Positions 10,956 through 23,111 of a stretch of 64,000 nucleotides of DNA are shown here, in pieces. The notes under the pieces are model-generated. The model was given only the letters and a program-made list of their open reading frames with translations, made no database searches and was not told the origin of the DNA. The number at the start of each line of letters is the position of its first letter. The stretch's first letter is position 1. This stretch comes from Przewalskia tangutica (Eukaryota; Streptophyta; Magnoliopsida; Solanales; Solanaceae), in NCBI GenBank assembly GCA_029844215.1, contig CM056733.1:69531794-69595793 (forward strand), in the 5' to 3' direction. The translations under genes and the position numbers were made by a program.

Positions 10956-12452
10956 TAAAAGTATATGTATGTCCTAGAGACAATCTATATTAAGACAAAA
11001 TGTACTTTATACACATTCATATTTATATATTAATGATGATTAATATTATGACATTTGCATTTATTGAATTATTAGTTGATTGTTTATAATATTCTATAAA
11101 TGCATCCCTATAGTTTACGTGTTTATTAATGATGTGAGAATTAATAGTATAACATAACTCTTAAATCACCTCGACTAATTATCATCGAGATTGGGATATC
11201 GATGATATATGATACGTCGATATGTGGTCTGCATCATATCCTTAGGGGATGTAGTATGTCTCACTTGCTACGAGTTACGACAACTCGTGATGGACACATG
11301 AATACTTGTTGAAGTATTGGTATACCCTACTGATGCACTATTTGTTATATGTCTAAAGTGTCATTGGTGTGTGAGAGATAGAAGTCCTTAGACTTGAGGT
11401 TGATACGCACCTTATTCACGGAGTAATGTACTTTGATCCTGTCCTAAGCTCAAATGCTTTATAGGTTGAGACGCGGCTTGTTTTGGGTACGTTATGAAGT
11501 GGATTAAAGGTGGTAGTTGAGCTAAGATTAAGATTCATTCCTTGAATATATATTCGAGAGAACACTCAGATACTCATAAGATATTAGGTTGACTAAGTCG
11601 TTGGCCAACACAATGGACATATCTTTGATATAGTCCTGCTGTCAACTAATATAGATGATATATAATGATCAAGCCATTTGGACAGACACTTGACAAATAC
11701 TAATCTTGATTGAGTGTGCCGTGAATGAAAAGATTTTTATCTTCCCACATATAGGTTCAGTTCACATATTCGTGTAGCTAAACTTTACATATTTAGTTCG
11801 TCTTCCGACGTCGTCTAGGAGTTTCGTGAAGATCTTAATGTTATTAGTGTCGATATGTAAAGGCCTGAAGGGTAACACTAAGTCAAATGTTCCGTCGATT
11901 GATGGATGTAATTAGAAGGAGATTATATATATATATATGTTCGATTGATAACCGGGACATTAGAAATAGGAAAGGGCAGAAAAATGGGACAGGGCCACGA
12001 CGCCAAAATCGCATGCCAGCGCCGAGGCACGTTCTGGCGGTCCGAATTTGACCCATCCGATTTTCTGTTGGGCCTGGCCCATGGGAACCCTAAAGCCTCT
12101 ATTCTCTGTCATAAATAGAGGGCTTCCCCCTACCATTTCAATACACCAAAAGCAAGAGACTAATTTCTTCCAAAGCTCTGCTGGAATTCCTAGCATTCTA
12201 GACTTAGCAATTACATCAAAGTTTTCCAGAAACTTGCAAATCGAGGAACGTTTGCATGTGCACCCTCGGACTACACAAAACTCCAGATTTTGGATTGCTA
12301 TTTTCAAAATGTAAGTCTTTTGTGGAATATTACATTATTGTTTTGTGTTTATTTTACATCATATAATCATACTACAGTTTGATCGGAAGTCGGGTTTGAA
12401 ACATAAATTTTCAAATTCCGCTGCGTGTACGAACCCAACTAAAATGCCTACA
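10956..12452 (+). mobile_element. 5' LTR of copia-A (1497 bp)
   Basis: It runs from taaaagtatatg to gcctaca, immediately followed by the primer site. Its partner (21431 onward) starts with TG, so the 5' copy has lost the terminal TG by a G-to-A change. A TATA-like ataaatagag lies at 12111-12120 after a G/C-rich U3 segment, marking the probable transcription start region. The small ORFs at 11960-12314 are promoter-region shadows, not genes. Confidence 0.9.
12111..12120 (+). promoter_or_regulatory. TATA box of copia-A 5' LTR
   Basis: The word ataaatagag lies about 330 bp before the LTR end and is conserved in the 3' LTR copy (ataaatagaa near 22625). Confidence 0.5.
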
Positions 12453-12470
12453 GTGGTATCAGAGCCTGGG
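12453..12470 (+). other. Copia-A primer binding site (tRNA-iMet)
   Basis: The sequence gtggtatcagagcctggg starts one base after the LTR. The core tggtatcagagc is the standard plant copia initiator-Met primer site. Confidence 0.9.
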
Positions 12471-13953
12471 CTATTTTGTGTGTTTATATGATGAATATTA
12501 ATGATAATATGAGTTAGGATTTGTTTAGATCTATATTTTATGTTGTTAAAGACTTTAAAATCCTAAATCTTTAGAACACATAGTCCTTGTGCCCAGATCT
12601 GTTAAAAATAATTATGTATTCGAGAAAGTCATTCCAATATATAACTCTTCTAAGTTGATATGCGTTATCCGACTCGATTTAGAGCGTGGAAGAACGAGCA
12701 GAAAATTAGATTTGATGGTCGATGAACGTATTGTTTTAATAGTGATGGAGTTTCAAGTGATACATCTGAGGATCTGACCCTAAACCAATTTTAGGGGTTC
12801 GGATGTCCAGATCTTGTGTTTCTGGAGGAAAAAGCATCGCACCTCTGTTCTAGAGCACCGCGGCGCTGCTAGGGTTTTGTGGCGGCGTCGGGGTTCCACG
12901 ATGGAATGTCGCGGTGCTGCCCAGATGACGCCAGATGCGTCGTGGCTCTGTTCAAGAGCACCACGACGTTGTTCATCCAGAAAGCTTAAAATTAATTTTC
13001 GGACTCTCTGGACTTTCGGTGCCAGCGCCCGACTGCGGGCCACGGCGACGAGTCGATCTGCGAAATTTTCTCTCAACTTTGGCGCTACTCGTGATAATTT
13101 AAAAAAATCGAAAATCGAAACGAAGTTTAAAAGTTTGATCGAATCAAATTTTAAAAGTTTCAGTTTCTGAAAATAAATTTTAAATTTGACAGATTTGGTC
13201 CTTTCGGGCAAATCTGTAATTAAAGAAAGTTTTCTGAAAATTGTATTTTAAGTTCTGGAAATTGCAAACAGGTCCTAAAAACTTGAAAATATTTTCTGAG
13301 ATTTAGAATTGTATTTTCTAAATTTATAGGGGTTCAAATTGAGCTTTTAAATTCTTAAAGGACTAAACTGTAAATATTGAAAGTTTGCAGAATTCCTGAA
13401 AATCAAAATTTTAAAATCAGAAAATGTTTAGGGATTGTTTGTCATAGACATAGATTATAGAGTTTAGACAAATAGACTCATAATTATCATTAATGGTATA
13501 TTATTGTATAGTATACAAATGTGCTAAGTGTTTTGAAAGTGATGCATTTAAATTATTAGCATAGCGTCCGCAATTATTGTCTGGGTAGGCGGCGTCCAGT
13601 AATTATTTACTTTTAATGACCGCTATAACTGTCTGGCTAGACGGCGCCCAGTATGTGATTAAAATTATCTTATATCATGTCTAATGAGTTTGATAGTTAC
13701 CCATCTAAATGTGTTTAGAAATTGCATGATAGGATGTCATATGATGTATGACATGTTGATCTTGGTTGAAATCCCCGGAAACTGAAAATGTTCCCCAAAC
13801 ATTAAATACAAGTCTTAATTAATAACGTGTCGTCCATTATAATTGTTAGGGTGCAAAGATCTTTTCGGCGATATGAGTATTTATGTCCAAGCATTTGCTC
13901 TAAGTCTACAAGGACTCAGGCCCTTTCATAGATGTGTTAAAGTGAAAGTAGAT
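12471..13953 (+). other. Copia-A untranslated leader, first part
   Basis: There is no convincing coding sequence. A G/C-rich island at 12840-13060 produces ORFs on both strands (12814-13170 plus, 12780-13211 minus) with no recognisable motif. Two imperfect direct repeats of about 45 bp (near 13566-13610 and 13621-13665) share tgtctgg.tag.cggcg.ccagta. The leader continues at 16781 after the inserted solo LTR and its TSD copy. Confidence 0.5.
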
Positions 13954-16775
13954 TGTTACACCCCATAATTCAAGTCATGCTTTTGAGAACGTACGAAAGG
14001 AATTGAGACTTAAATTTTAGAATGATGGGTTGACGGAATGTTTCGGATAGATTTTTAGTCAACTTTGGGGCGGTTTATGCCCAGTTACCTTAGGAGTTCC
14101 TAGGAGTTTCAAAGGCCTAGTGTGTAGTTCGTTGAGTCTAGTTCCCAACGCAACAAACCGTTCGTCGATAGGACATCGGAGTAGGAAGTTATGGAAGGTA
14201 CAAGGTCTGTGATCAGCGAAGGTAATTTCGGTCGGGGCCAGCGCCGCGGCGGATCTGAGGCAGCGCGGGATAGTCTGAAAATCACCGAAGTTGCAGCGGC
14301 CGAAGCGAGCTGCGGCGGAAGTTCCAAAGTGTGCAGAGGTTTAGCCATGCGGTCTACCGCAGGCCGCAGGCGGGTTCGCGAATCTGGGAAAAATCAGAAT
14401 CGCTTTTTAAAAAGAGGCCATGGGTGGGTGACAAGTGTCCCCCCATCTGATTTTTGTGCATGTCCTATTTATTGACCGAGTCTTGAAGACTTGGTCATTC
14501 TTGAAAGAACTCCCTTCTCTCTAAAAAGTTCTTCCTTCTCTCTAAAATTCCTCTCCCTTCTCTCTAGAAATTCAAGAAGAAACCAAAGCCTAGAGAAAAT
14601 TTCAGAAAAGGTGGCAAGAAGGAAACATGTTGACAAGCTTGTAGGAGGTTTGTGGAGGTGATTGTGGAAAGAAGACAAGTGAAATTTGTTGGACATTTGG
14701 GTAAGCTCTAAGGTAACAATCCTTTCTCTTTTTGCTAGAAAATTGTGTTGCATGTGTGGACGAAAGGACTTGTAGTTGTCAATATTGCCTTTAGATATAT
14801 TGCATGTGGGAATTGGATAAGAATTTGGATTAAAAAGGAATTGGATAAGAATTTATGTTGTTATACCTCAAAGTTGCCGAATTGGACCTTGTAGTTGGTA
14901 CTAGTTTGATATCAATTGTGGGGCGGAATTTTACACGTCTAGTAGGCGTGTAATCCCCTATTTGTTAACTGCATGGTTGAGCCTTAAAGGTGGCGTGTTT
15001 AGTTATTGAATTCGGCCTTGAAAAAGGTGGCAAAGTATGTAGAAACAAAGGAAGTGTTGTCCAATTTTCCGTAGGAATAAGGGACTTTTCAATTAGAATG
15101 TTCTACGTTGAAGATAGAGGCTAATGGACGTATTATGGTCATTATAGGTTGACATACTATGCGTGGTATATTGGACTTGCGAGTGGATTGACCCGAAGAG
15201 GTATGTGGAACTTTCCTATCTCTTGAGCATGAGTAGTTGCACTTATATAGTACGGTAGACGTACAAGACTTTGATATCCCTTACTTGTTTTAAGAATGGC
15301 CAAGTTGGGTGAGTAAGGGGATTTAACTCACTTCTTTAAAAGTATTAAGGATGTCTTAAGTTTCCAAAGTTAAGGGACTTGAAGTGTTTTAAGTATATGA
15401 TACTTGTTTCGTTTTAAAAGTATAAGTCTCTTGGATATAGGGAAATGTATTTGACTAACGTATAAAGTTAATATAACGACTTAATGGGAAGTTGGTTATA
15501 TTAGCTTTATGGAAGGTTAACAAAAGAAAGATTTACTCGAAGTAAAATAAGTAAGGATAAATGATTTGAAGTTATAAAAGGCAAATTGATTTTTAGGCAT
15601 CAATTGCCTAAGGTTCTAAAAGAAAAGAAGTCACTTGATTTAGAAGCCTATTTATATTTCAAAAAGGAAATGTGACTTGTTTCGAAATGTAGTTGTGACT
15701 TGATACTACGGATATTAGTATCTTGGAAGTTTTATATAAAAATGAGTCATTTTTAAAAGGTTAGAGGTACGTGGTACTTGGGTTGAATTCCCGGATTTTC
15801 TCTTAAATGATATGTTAGTGCCTTAAGTAAACTAAAATGAGAGGATATATTATTAATATTAATAAGAAGTTAGGGGAGTTCTTAACTTGCTTATATTATG
15901 ATAAGCCGGTAGCGCTTATGTTATGTATGATAGTCGGTTGTGCTAGGTTATGTATTATTACGGTGTAGACCCCGGGTTACTACTTATTCCATGGATTTGC
16001 TACCCATGATGCGAGTGCGGCGTTTGTACTCGTGCGGGTCCACAGGATCCATACGGGTGAAATAGTCTCATGCGGGTGAAATAGTCACATGCGAGGCGGA
16101 TGACCTCATGCGGGTCCACAGGACCTATGCGGGTGAAATAGTCCCAGGAGTAGGATTGCTTAATGATACTACGGGCGAGGGACCCTGTTTTGATCATGAG
16201 CCTCCTATTTTTATGCAGTAAAGTTTATACTTGTTACTCTCATTGTTAGTAAGGCACAGTGCACTGTAATTTGATTATCATCCATGACTCCAGCTTTATT
16301 TAGACTTATGATATTATTATAGTATTTTCCAGTTTTACATACTTGGTACATATGTGTCTTGACCCTTCGCCGGGTGCGTTCACGCCGCAGTAGGGAGTAG
16401 CGGTGGTGGATCCTCATTCTTAGGATCTTTGATCAGGTGTCAGAAGCTCTATTTCTCCGGAGGCTTGACTTTTGGTACGGTTATCCCTGATATTGTAGAT
16501 ATTATGTACATTCGTGGTATGGCGGCCCGTCCGTCATAGTTGTTACAAACTCTTAGAGGCCTGTAGTCCTGTTATAAATTGGGTTGTTAAGGATGTAACT
16601 GTTCAGTTTTTGCTATAGTTATATTTACGGAAAGGTAGCCATTTTGGGTTAGCCTGTTTCATATTTTATATTGTTTCTTGTTTATGAGTTTACTTCCGCT
16701 GGTTTTCTCTGATGTTGTATCACAAGGGTGCCCGGGGTAAGGCACCAGTCACGGGTCCGAGGTCGGGTCGTGACA
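13954..16775 (+). mobile_element. Solo Ty3-type LTR (2822 bp), TSD tagat
   Basis: The direct repeat tagat at 13949-13953 and 16776-16780 brackets a segment starting tgttacacccc and ending gggtcgtgaca. The ends resemble those of elements C and E, so all belong to one broad Ty3 group. The interior has short tandem words (tgcgggtccacagga / tgcgggtgaaatagt) at about 16030-16145, also seen in diverged form in element C's LTRs. No internal region remains, so this is a solo LTR. The ORFs at 14109-14753 and 16000-16417 are not supported as genes. Confidence 0.9.
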
Positions 16776-16780
16776 TAGAT

Positions 16781-17239
16781 AATAAACTTTTGTAGGTATT
16801 TACACCAAAGTGTTTTCTTGCAAAGGCTAAATTTACTTAGGCATTTAAACGCAGTCGTGTAATGAGGTTGGTTTGTTTAGATGAATCTTGACGCCGAAGT
16901 GTCGGACTAATCTAAAAACGCAAGATTAAAATGAAATATATTTAATCAAACCAAGAGTTGTGGAGATGTTTTACAATTGGTTGAGAACCTACCAAAGTAT
17001 GCTATTGAAGTTATCAGCCAAAGAAAACGCGGATATATCATATGTTTGGATCTTGGCCCATTATGACTTTAAAATGTTTTAAGTTCGTATTCTATCTTGA
17101 GGTCGTAGAAGTATGCAAAATAGTGAGAGCTAATTAAACAAAAGACCATGCTAAATTAGCATATAATGAATGTGTATAAATTAGGAGAATGAATATTGAT
17201 TGCATTTTTCTATTCTATCTATATCTTCAGATCTTCAGA
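16781..17239 (+). other. Copia-A untranslated leader, second part
   Basis: A/T-rich sequence without coding signal lies between the solo LTR and the gag start. It continues the leader interrupted at 13953. Confidence 0.6.
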
Positions 17240-18110
17240 ATGTCAAGTTTTTCGTTGAAAATGCTTATGGAGTCCAACAGGTTAACTAGACCCAATTTCA
17301 TAGACTGACTCAGGAATGTAAGAATTGTCCTGAGACAAGAAAAAATTGAATATACATTGGATAAGGTGTTCCCTACAGCTCCTGCGGAGGACTCTGCTGA
17401 GTATGCCACCTTCAATAAGGTTGCTTACGAGAAACATTATGCGGACACCACTTCAGCTCAATGTCTAATGTTGTCTTATATGTCACTACCATTGCAAAGA
17501 CAGCATGAGCACATGGGGCCCAACAAAATGTTAGCACATTTGAAGAGTCTCTGTGACTCGCAGTCTCAGACAATGGAGTATGACCTGCTCATAGAACTTT
17601 TCAAATGTAAGCTAAATGAAGGGGGTCAGGTGTCTTCACATGTGTTGAGAATGATTGAGTTGATAGAAAGGTTGGCTTCCATCGACATAAAGTTTCATGA
17701 CAGAGTCTCCACCACCCTCATCATGCATTCACTTCCAAAGTCGTTTGAGAGTTTCATTGTTAATTATAATATGAATGGAACTAAAGCGGCATTGCTAGAG
17801 TTGCATAATATGCTGAAAACCTTCGAAACTTCGACCTCCCGGAGCAAACCGGTACTTTTGGTTGGCTCTTCTTCTCATCCCAAAACGAAAGGTAAGGGAC
17901 CACAGCAAAAGTAGAAGGGCAAAGTTGTGGCTACGACCCCAACAATGAAGCCCAATGGAGGGGTGAAGAAGAAGAAAAAGAAACTGTCGGCATTGGATGT
18001 TTGCATGAATTGCAACAGGAATAGACATTGGAGAAAAGATTGTACTGCTCCATGCGGAGGAATGACACCAGGTGCCTCAGCCTCTACTGGGAAAGGTATG
18101 TTTATAATTG
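17240..18110 (+). pseudogene. Copia-A gag
   Basis: The frame starts at the ATG at 17240, in the same frame as everything downstream to about 21008. The gag core reads IVLRQEKIEYTLDK, a long helical domain (17357-17800), then a Lys-rich stretch and one CCHC zinc knuckle (CMNCNRNRHWRKDC) near 18003-18044. This protein would package element RNA into a virus-like particle in the cytoplasm. In-frame stops lie at 17306 (TGA, where Trp is expected) and 17912 (TAG). There are no frameshifts; the decay is by point mutation. Confidence 0.85.
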
Positions 18111-18547
18111 AAATTAATATGTCTATAAATGATTCTCATTCATGGGTACTAGATACCACTTGTGGCTCACACATTTGTACAAATGTGCAGGGGCTAACTG
18201 ATAGCAGGAAGGTCGGGCCTCGAGAGGTGGACCTGCGCGTCAGAAACGGAGCACGAGTTGGTGTTTAGAGCGTGGGAACTTATAGACTAGATTTACCTTT
18301 CGGCAAAATTTTAATGTTGAACAATTGTTATTATGTTCCTTCTTTGACAAGGAACATTATTTTCATTTCTGTACTTGACACTGAGGGATTTTCCTCAAGC
18401 ATTAATAATGGCAATATGATTTTGGCTTTTGATAATGTTGTGTATGAAATTGTGCCTCTTGTGAATGAATTGTATACATTAAACTGCCGCAGGAAAATTT
18501 TCAATGTATAAAATAAAAAAGCTAAGTTAAATTAAAGAAATTCTACC
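18111..18547 (+). pseudogene. Copia-A protease and pre-integrase spacer
   Basis: SHSWVLDTTCGSHICTNVQGL holds the aspartic protease site, but where copia proteases have Asp-Thr/Ser-Gly this copy reads Asp-Thr-Thr. The flap and C-terminal region follows (MLNNCYYVPSLTRNIIFISVL). In-frame stops lie at 18266 (TAG), 18509 (TAA) and 18533 (TAA). The frame is otherwise continuous with gag and integrase. Confidence 0.8.
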
Positions 18548-19501
18548 TACTTGTGGCATTGCAGACTTGGTCATATCAATCAAACGAGGATTGAACGGTT
18601 GAGAAAATTAAATTACCTCGAACCATTTGACTTACAATCTTATGGTAACTGTGAATCCTGTTTGAAGGGTAAGATGACCATAAAATCTCTTTCTGGAAAG
18701 GGGATTTGTGCCAAGGAGGTGCTTGAGTTGGTACATACAGACGTATGTGGACCATTTTCGACTCAAGCTAGAGAAGGTTTCTCGTACTTCATTACTTTTA
18801 CAGACGACTTGACGAGGTATGGATATGTGTATCTTATGAGACACAAATCTGATGCCTTCGAAAAGTTTAAGGAGTTTAAGTGTGAAATGGAGAAACAACT
18901 CCCAAAGATTATCAAGACTCTCCGATCTGATCGAGGGGGTGAATACTTGAGTAAAGGATTTCTTGACTACTTAAAGCTACATGGAGTTCATTCTGAATGG
19001 ACACCTCATGGAACACCACAGATGGATGGTGTTGCCGAGAGGAAAAACCGAACCTTGCTTGACATAGTTCGTTCCATGATAAACTTTTCAGCTCTTCCAA
19101 CATACCTTTAGGAATACACTATTTTAACCTCGATATATGTTCTGAATAGAGTTCCTTCTAAATCAGTTGAAAAGATACCATATGAAGTGTGGTGTGGTAA
19201 GAAGTTATCACTTAGACACATGAGGCCCTGGTGGTGTCCTGCATATGTCAAGAAGTTGATCACTGATAAGTTGGAGTCTAAAAGTGATAAATGTTACTTT
19301 GTTGGGTATCCAAAGGAAATTAAGGGATACTATTTCTATCTTCCTGGAGAACATAAGATTTTTGTTTCCAGAAATGCAACTTTTCTTGAAGATGAATATG
19401 TCTACAAGGAAGAGAGTTGCACAGAGATAGAACTTGAAGAAATTCAAGAACAAGGTAACAAAGAGGTTGAATCATTGCCGGATGATGAAGGCAAGAATTA
19501 A
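18548..19501 (+). pseudogene. Copia-A integrase
   Basis: The GAG-pre-integrase HHCC region starts WHCRLGHINQTRIERL and includes NCESCLKGKM. The catalytic core has HTDVCGPF (first Asp), LRSDRGGEY (second Asp) and DGVAERKNRTLLD (Glu), so the DDE triad is readable. The common QQNG before it is altered to QMDG. The C-terminal domain includes KCYFVGYPKEIKGYYFY. In-frame stops lie at 19109 (TAG) and 19499 (TAA). The enzyme would have inserted element cDNA with a 5-bp staggered cut, matching the 5-bp TSD. Confidence 0.9.
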
Positions 19502-20857
19502 GTGGGAGCTTTTGGCGAAAATTGGATACTCAGTGTACGCCCTTCGGCCAGTGGGAGTGCTACGAGGAATAATGCAGAAATGCAAGATCCTCCGGCACAG
19601 ACCTTGGGAGCAAATGCATCAGTTGCACCTTCTCCCATTCAGGAAAGACATGATAATGATATTCCTGAAAGCTCTAATGTTGGTGGATCAACCAACGCAC
19701 GACAACCTTCTCATGATCAGAACATACCTGTAACTGAACTGCAAGATACTCAACTCCGTAGGTCTACTAGAACTCATCGTCCTCTGGAAAGACTAAATCT
19801 GTTTGTGGAAACACAAAATGAGATAGATATTCCCGATGATGACGAGCCTAGAACCTACAATGAAGCAATGCTAGATATTGATTCAAAGAGATGACAAGAA
19901 GCCATAAAATCTGAAATGTAATCTATGTATATCAATCAAGTGTGGAACTTGGTTTATTTGCCAAATGAGGTTAAACTCATAGGATGCAAATTAGTCTTCA
20001 AGAAGAAGATTGATGCATCTGGCAAGATTCAGACTTATAAATCTAGACTAGTGGCTAAAGGTTTTACTCAGCGTCCTGGTGTGGATTATGATGAAACCTT
20101 TTCACCAGTGGCTAAGATAAAGTCTATTCGAATTTTGCTTGCGATAGCTGCACACTATGATTATGACATTTGGCAGATGGACGTCAAAACTGCATTCCTC
20201 AATGGTGATCTAATTGAGGAAGTGTATATGAAACAACCCGAGGGTTTTTCATGTGAGTACAGACTGAATGTCGTGTGCAGGCTAAAGAAGTCTATTTATG
20301 GACTTAAGCAAGCCTCTAGGAGTTGGAACATTTGCTTTGACAAGGCTATCAAATCTTTTGATTTCGTCAGAAGCAAAGAGGATCTTTGTATTTATACTAA
20401 ATGCAAGGATGGTGACATTGTCTTCATTATTATATATGTTGATGACATATTGATAATGAGAGACAATAAGGTTCTCATGCAGTCAGTTAAGGATTGGTTG
20501 TCCAAGACCTTCATGATGAAGGATTTAGGTGAAGCCTGCTACATTCTGGGAATTATGATCTATAGAGATAGACCTAATATATTGTTGGGACTATCACAGT
20601 CAATCTACATAGACAAAGTACTTAGACTCTTTTCAATGGAGAATTTCAAGAAAGGCGGTCTTCCAATGGGTCAAGGCATCAAGTTATCTAAGAAGGGTTG
20701 TCCTTCTAGTGCTGTAGAACTTGAGCGTATGAAGAAGATCTCATATGCTTCGGTTATAGGATCAATCATGTATGTCATGACTTGTACTAGGCCAGATGTG
20801 ACCTTTGCACTTAGTATGACTTGCAAGTTCCAGCAGAATCCTGGTGAGGAACACTGA
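19502..20857 (+). pseudogene. Copia-A linker and reverse transcriptase
   Basis: A Ser/Asn/Pro-rich linker (19502-19890) includes the conserved LRRSTRTHRP. RT follows, with ASGKIQTYKSRLVAKGFTQ, YDETFSPVAKI, QMDVKTAFLNGDL, KSIYGLKQASRSWN and the catalytic IIYVDDILIM. In-frame stops lie at 19892 (TGA, expected Trp), 19919 (TAA) and 20855 (TGA, expected Trp). The same frame is maintained from 17240. Confidence 0.92.
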
Positions 20858-21410
20858 AAAGCAGTCAAGAGTATTCTCAAGTACCTCAGACGTATTAAAG
20901 ATTACTTTCTAGTCTATGGTGGAGAAAATGAGCTGGTTGCCACTGGGTATACCGATGCTAGTTACCAGACAGATGTTGATGATTTCAAATCTCGTTATAC
21001 TTTTGTTCAACGGAGGAGCAGTGAGCTGGAAGAGTTCCAAATAGGCTACTACTGCAGACTCGACTACTGAAGCGGAGTACATTGCTGGATCGGAAGCTGC
21101 TAAGGAAGTTATCGCGATTTCTGAGTTCCTAAAGGAACTAGGGATTGTTCCGAGTGCTAGTTGTCCAATAACCATTTATTGTGACAACACTGGTGCAATT
21201 GCACAATCAAAGGAACTAAGATCAACAAACAGAAATAAGCATGTACCGAGAAAGTACCACATTCTCCGAAAGATTGTGGAAGCTGAAGATATCAAGATAG
21301 ATTATATTCCCACAGACAATAATCTAGCAGACCCATTTAGTAAACCATTAAGCTTGGTGAAGCATAATGATCATTTTGAGAACATGGGTATTAGATATAT
21401 TGGTGATTGA
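20858..21410 (+). pseudogene. Copia-A RNase H
   Basis: It reads KAVKSILKYLRRIKDY and GYTDASYQTD. A frameshift follows near 21008-21020, the only one in the polyprotein. After it the frame reads NGGAVSWKSSK, a TAG stop, ATTADSTTEAEYIAGSEAAKE, YCDNTGAIAQ, and a tail ending at the TGA at 21408-21410. The RNase H acidic residues (TDAS, EAEY) are present. Confidence 0.88.
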
Positions 21411-21419
21411 CTCTAGGCC

Positions 21420-21430
21420 AAGTGGGAGAT
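21420..21430 (+). other. Copia-A polypurine tract
   Basis: The sequence aagtgggagat directly precedes the 3' LTR, in the standard position for plus-strand priming. Confidence 0.7.
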
Positions 21431-22834
21431 TGAAAGTATATGTATGTTCTAGAGACAATCTATATTAGGACAAAATGTACTTTATACACATTCATATTTA
21501 TATATTAATGATGATTAATATTATGACATTTGCATTTGTTGAATTATTAGCTGATTATTTATAATATTCTATAAATGCATCCCTAGAGTTTACGTGTTTA
21601 TTAATGATGTGAGAATTAATAGTATAATGTAACTCTTAAATCACCTCGACTAATGATCATCGAGATTGAGATATGGATGATATGTGATACATTGACATGT
21701 GATCTGCATCATATCCTTAGGGGATGTAGTATGTCTCACTTGCTACGAGTTACGACAACTCGTGATGTATGCATGGATATTTGTTGAAGTATTGGTATAC
21801 CCTACTGATGCACTATTTGTTATATGTCTAAAGTGTCATTAGTGTGTGGGAGATAGAAGTCCTTAGACTTGAGGTTGATACGCACCTTATTCACGGAGTA
21901 ATGTACTTTGATCCTGTCCTAAGCTCAAATGTCTTATAGGTTGAGACGCGACTTGTTTTGGGTACGTTACGAAGTGAATTAAAGGTGGTATTTGAGCCAA
22001 GATTATGATTCATTCTTTGAATATATATTCGAGAGAACACTCAGATACTCATAAGATATAAGGTTGACTAAGTCGTTGGCCAACGCAATGGATATATCTT
22101 TGATATGGTCCTGTTGTCAACTAATATATATGAGATATAATGATCAAGTCATTTGGATAGACACTTCACAAATTCTATGATTGATTGAGTGTGTCGTGAA
22201 TGAAAGGATTTTTATCTTCCCATATATAGGTTTAGTTCACATGTTCGTGTAGCTAAAATTTACATATTGAGTTCGTCTTCCGACGCAGTCTAGGAGTTCC
22301 GTGAAGATCCTAATATTATTAGTGTCGATATGTAAAGGCCTGAAGGATAACACTAAGTCAAATGTTCCGTTGATTGAAGGATGTAATTAGAAGGAGATTA
22401 TATATATATATATATATATGTTCGGTTGATAACCGGGACATTAGAAATGAGAAAGGGCAGAAAAATGGGACAGGGCCACTGCGCCATGATTCAACGCCAC
22501 GGCGCCAAAATCGCGTGCCAGCGCAACGGCGCTAACTATTCAACATGTTCTGGCGGTCCGAATTTGACCCATCTGGTCTGCTGGGCCTGGCCCGTGGGAA
22601 CCCTAAAGCCTCTATTCTCTATCATAAATAGAAGGTTTCTCCCTCCCATTTCAATACACCAAAAGCAAGAGACTAATCTTTTCTAAAGCTTTGCTGGAAT
22701 CCCTAGCATTCTAGACTTAGCAATTACATCAAAGTTTTTCAGAAACTTGCAAATCGAGGAACGTTTGCGTGTGCACCCTCGGACTACACAAAGCTCCAGA
22801 TTTCGGATTGCTATCTCCAAAATGTAAGTCTTAT
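21431..22834 (+). mobile_element. 3' LTR of copia-A, left part
   Basis: It starts tgaaagtatatg after the polypurine tract and aligns with the 5' LTR until 22834. There copia-B is inserted after the TSD copy cttat (22830-22834). A C/G-rich stretch at 22480-22545 differs from the 5' copy by a small insertion. The remainder of the LTR is at 37698-37829. Confidence 0.9.
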
Positions 22835-23111
22835 TGACGAAAGGCAGACGAAGTGCTAAAAATGAAAGGAAAACAGGGATTGAAGACCAGTTGTGGAGAA
22901 GAAAATGGATTTACTCCATTAGAGCAAAAGCTGTTAATCGCATAGAGAGAGAGAGTACAAAACAGAGAGAATGTAAAATATTTCTTGTAGACTAGATATT
23001 TTTTTCTACCCACTAGAATATATTAAACTAACATTTTACATTTCTAACCACTTTTAACTAATTACAATTCTAACTACTAATTGCAATACACTTTACAATA
23101 ATATCTCAACA
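22835..23111 (-). mobile_element. 3' LTR of copia-B (277 bp)
   Basis: The minus strand runs TGTTGAGATATT to CTTTCGTCA. The pol stop codon lies inside it: the frame ends ...GDVEILL with its stop at 23093-23095, about 16 bp past the LTR boundary, so pol and LTR overlap. Confidence 0.95.

Noticed and set aside
12780..13211. Overlapping ORFs on both strands in a G/C-rich part of the copia-A leader
   Set aside because: No motif, both strands open because of base composition, and position within an untranslated leader.
16010..16150. Short evenly spaced repeats (tgcgggt words) that could suggest a CRISPR-like or satellite array
   Set aside because: They lie inside a TSD-flanked LTR, have irregular spacing, and occur in diverged form in other LTRs of the same group.
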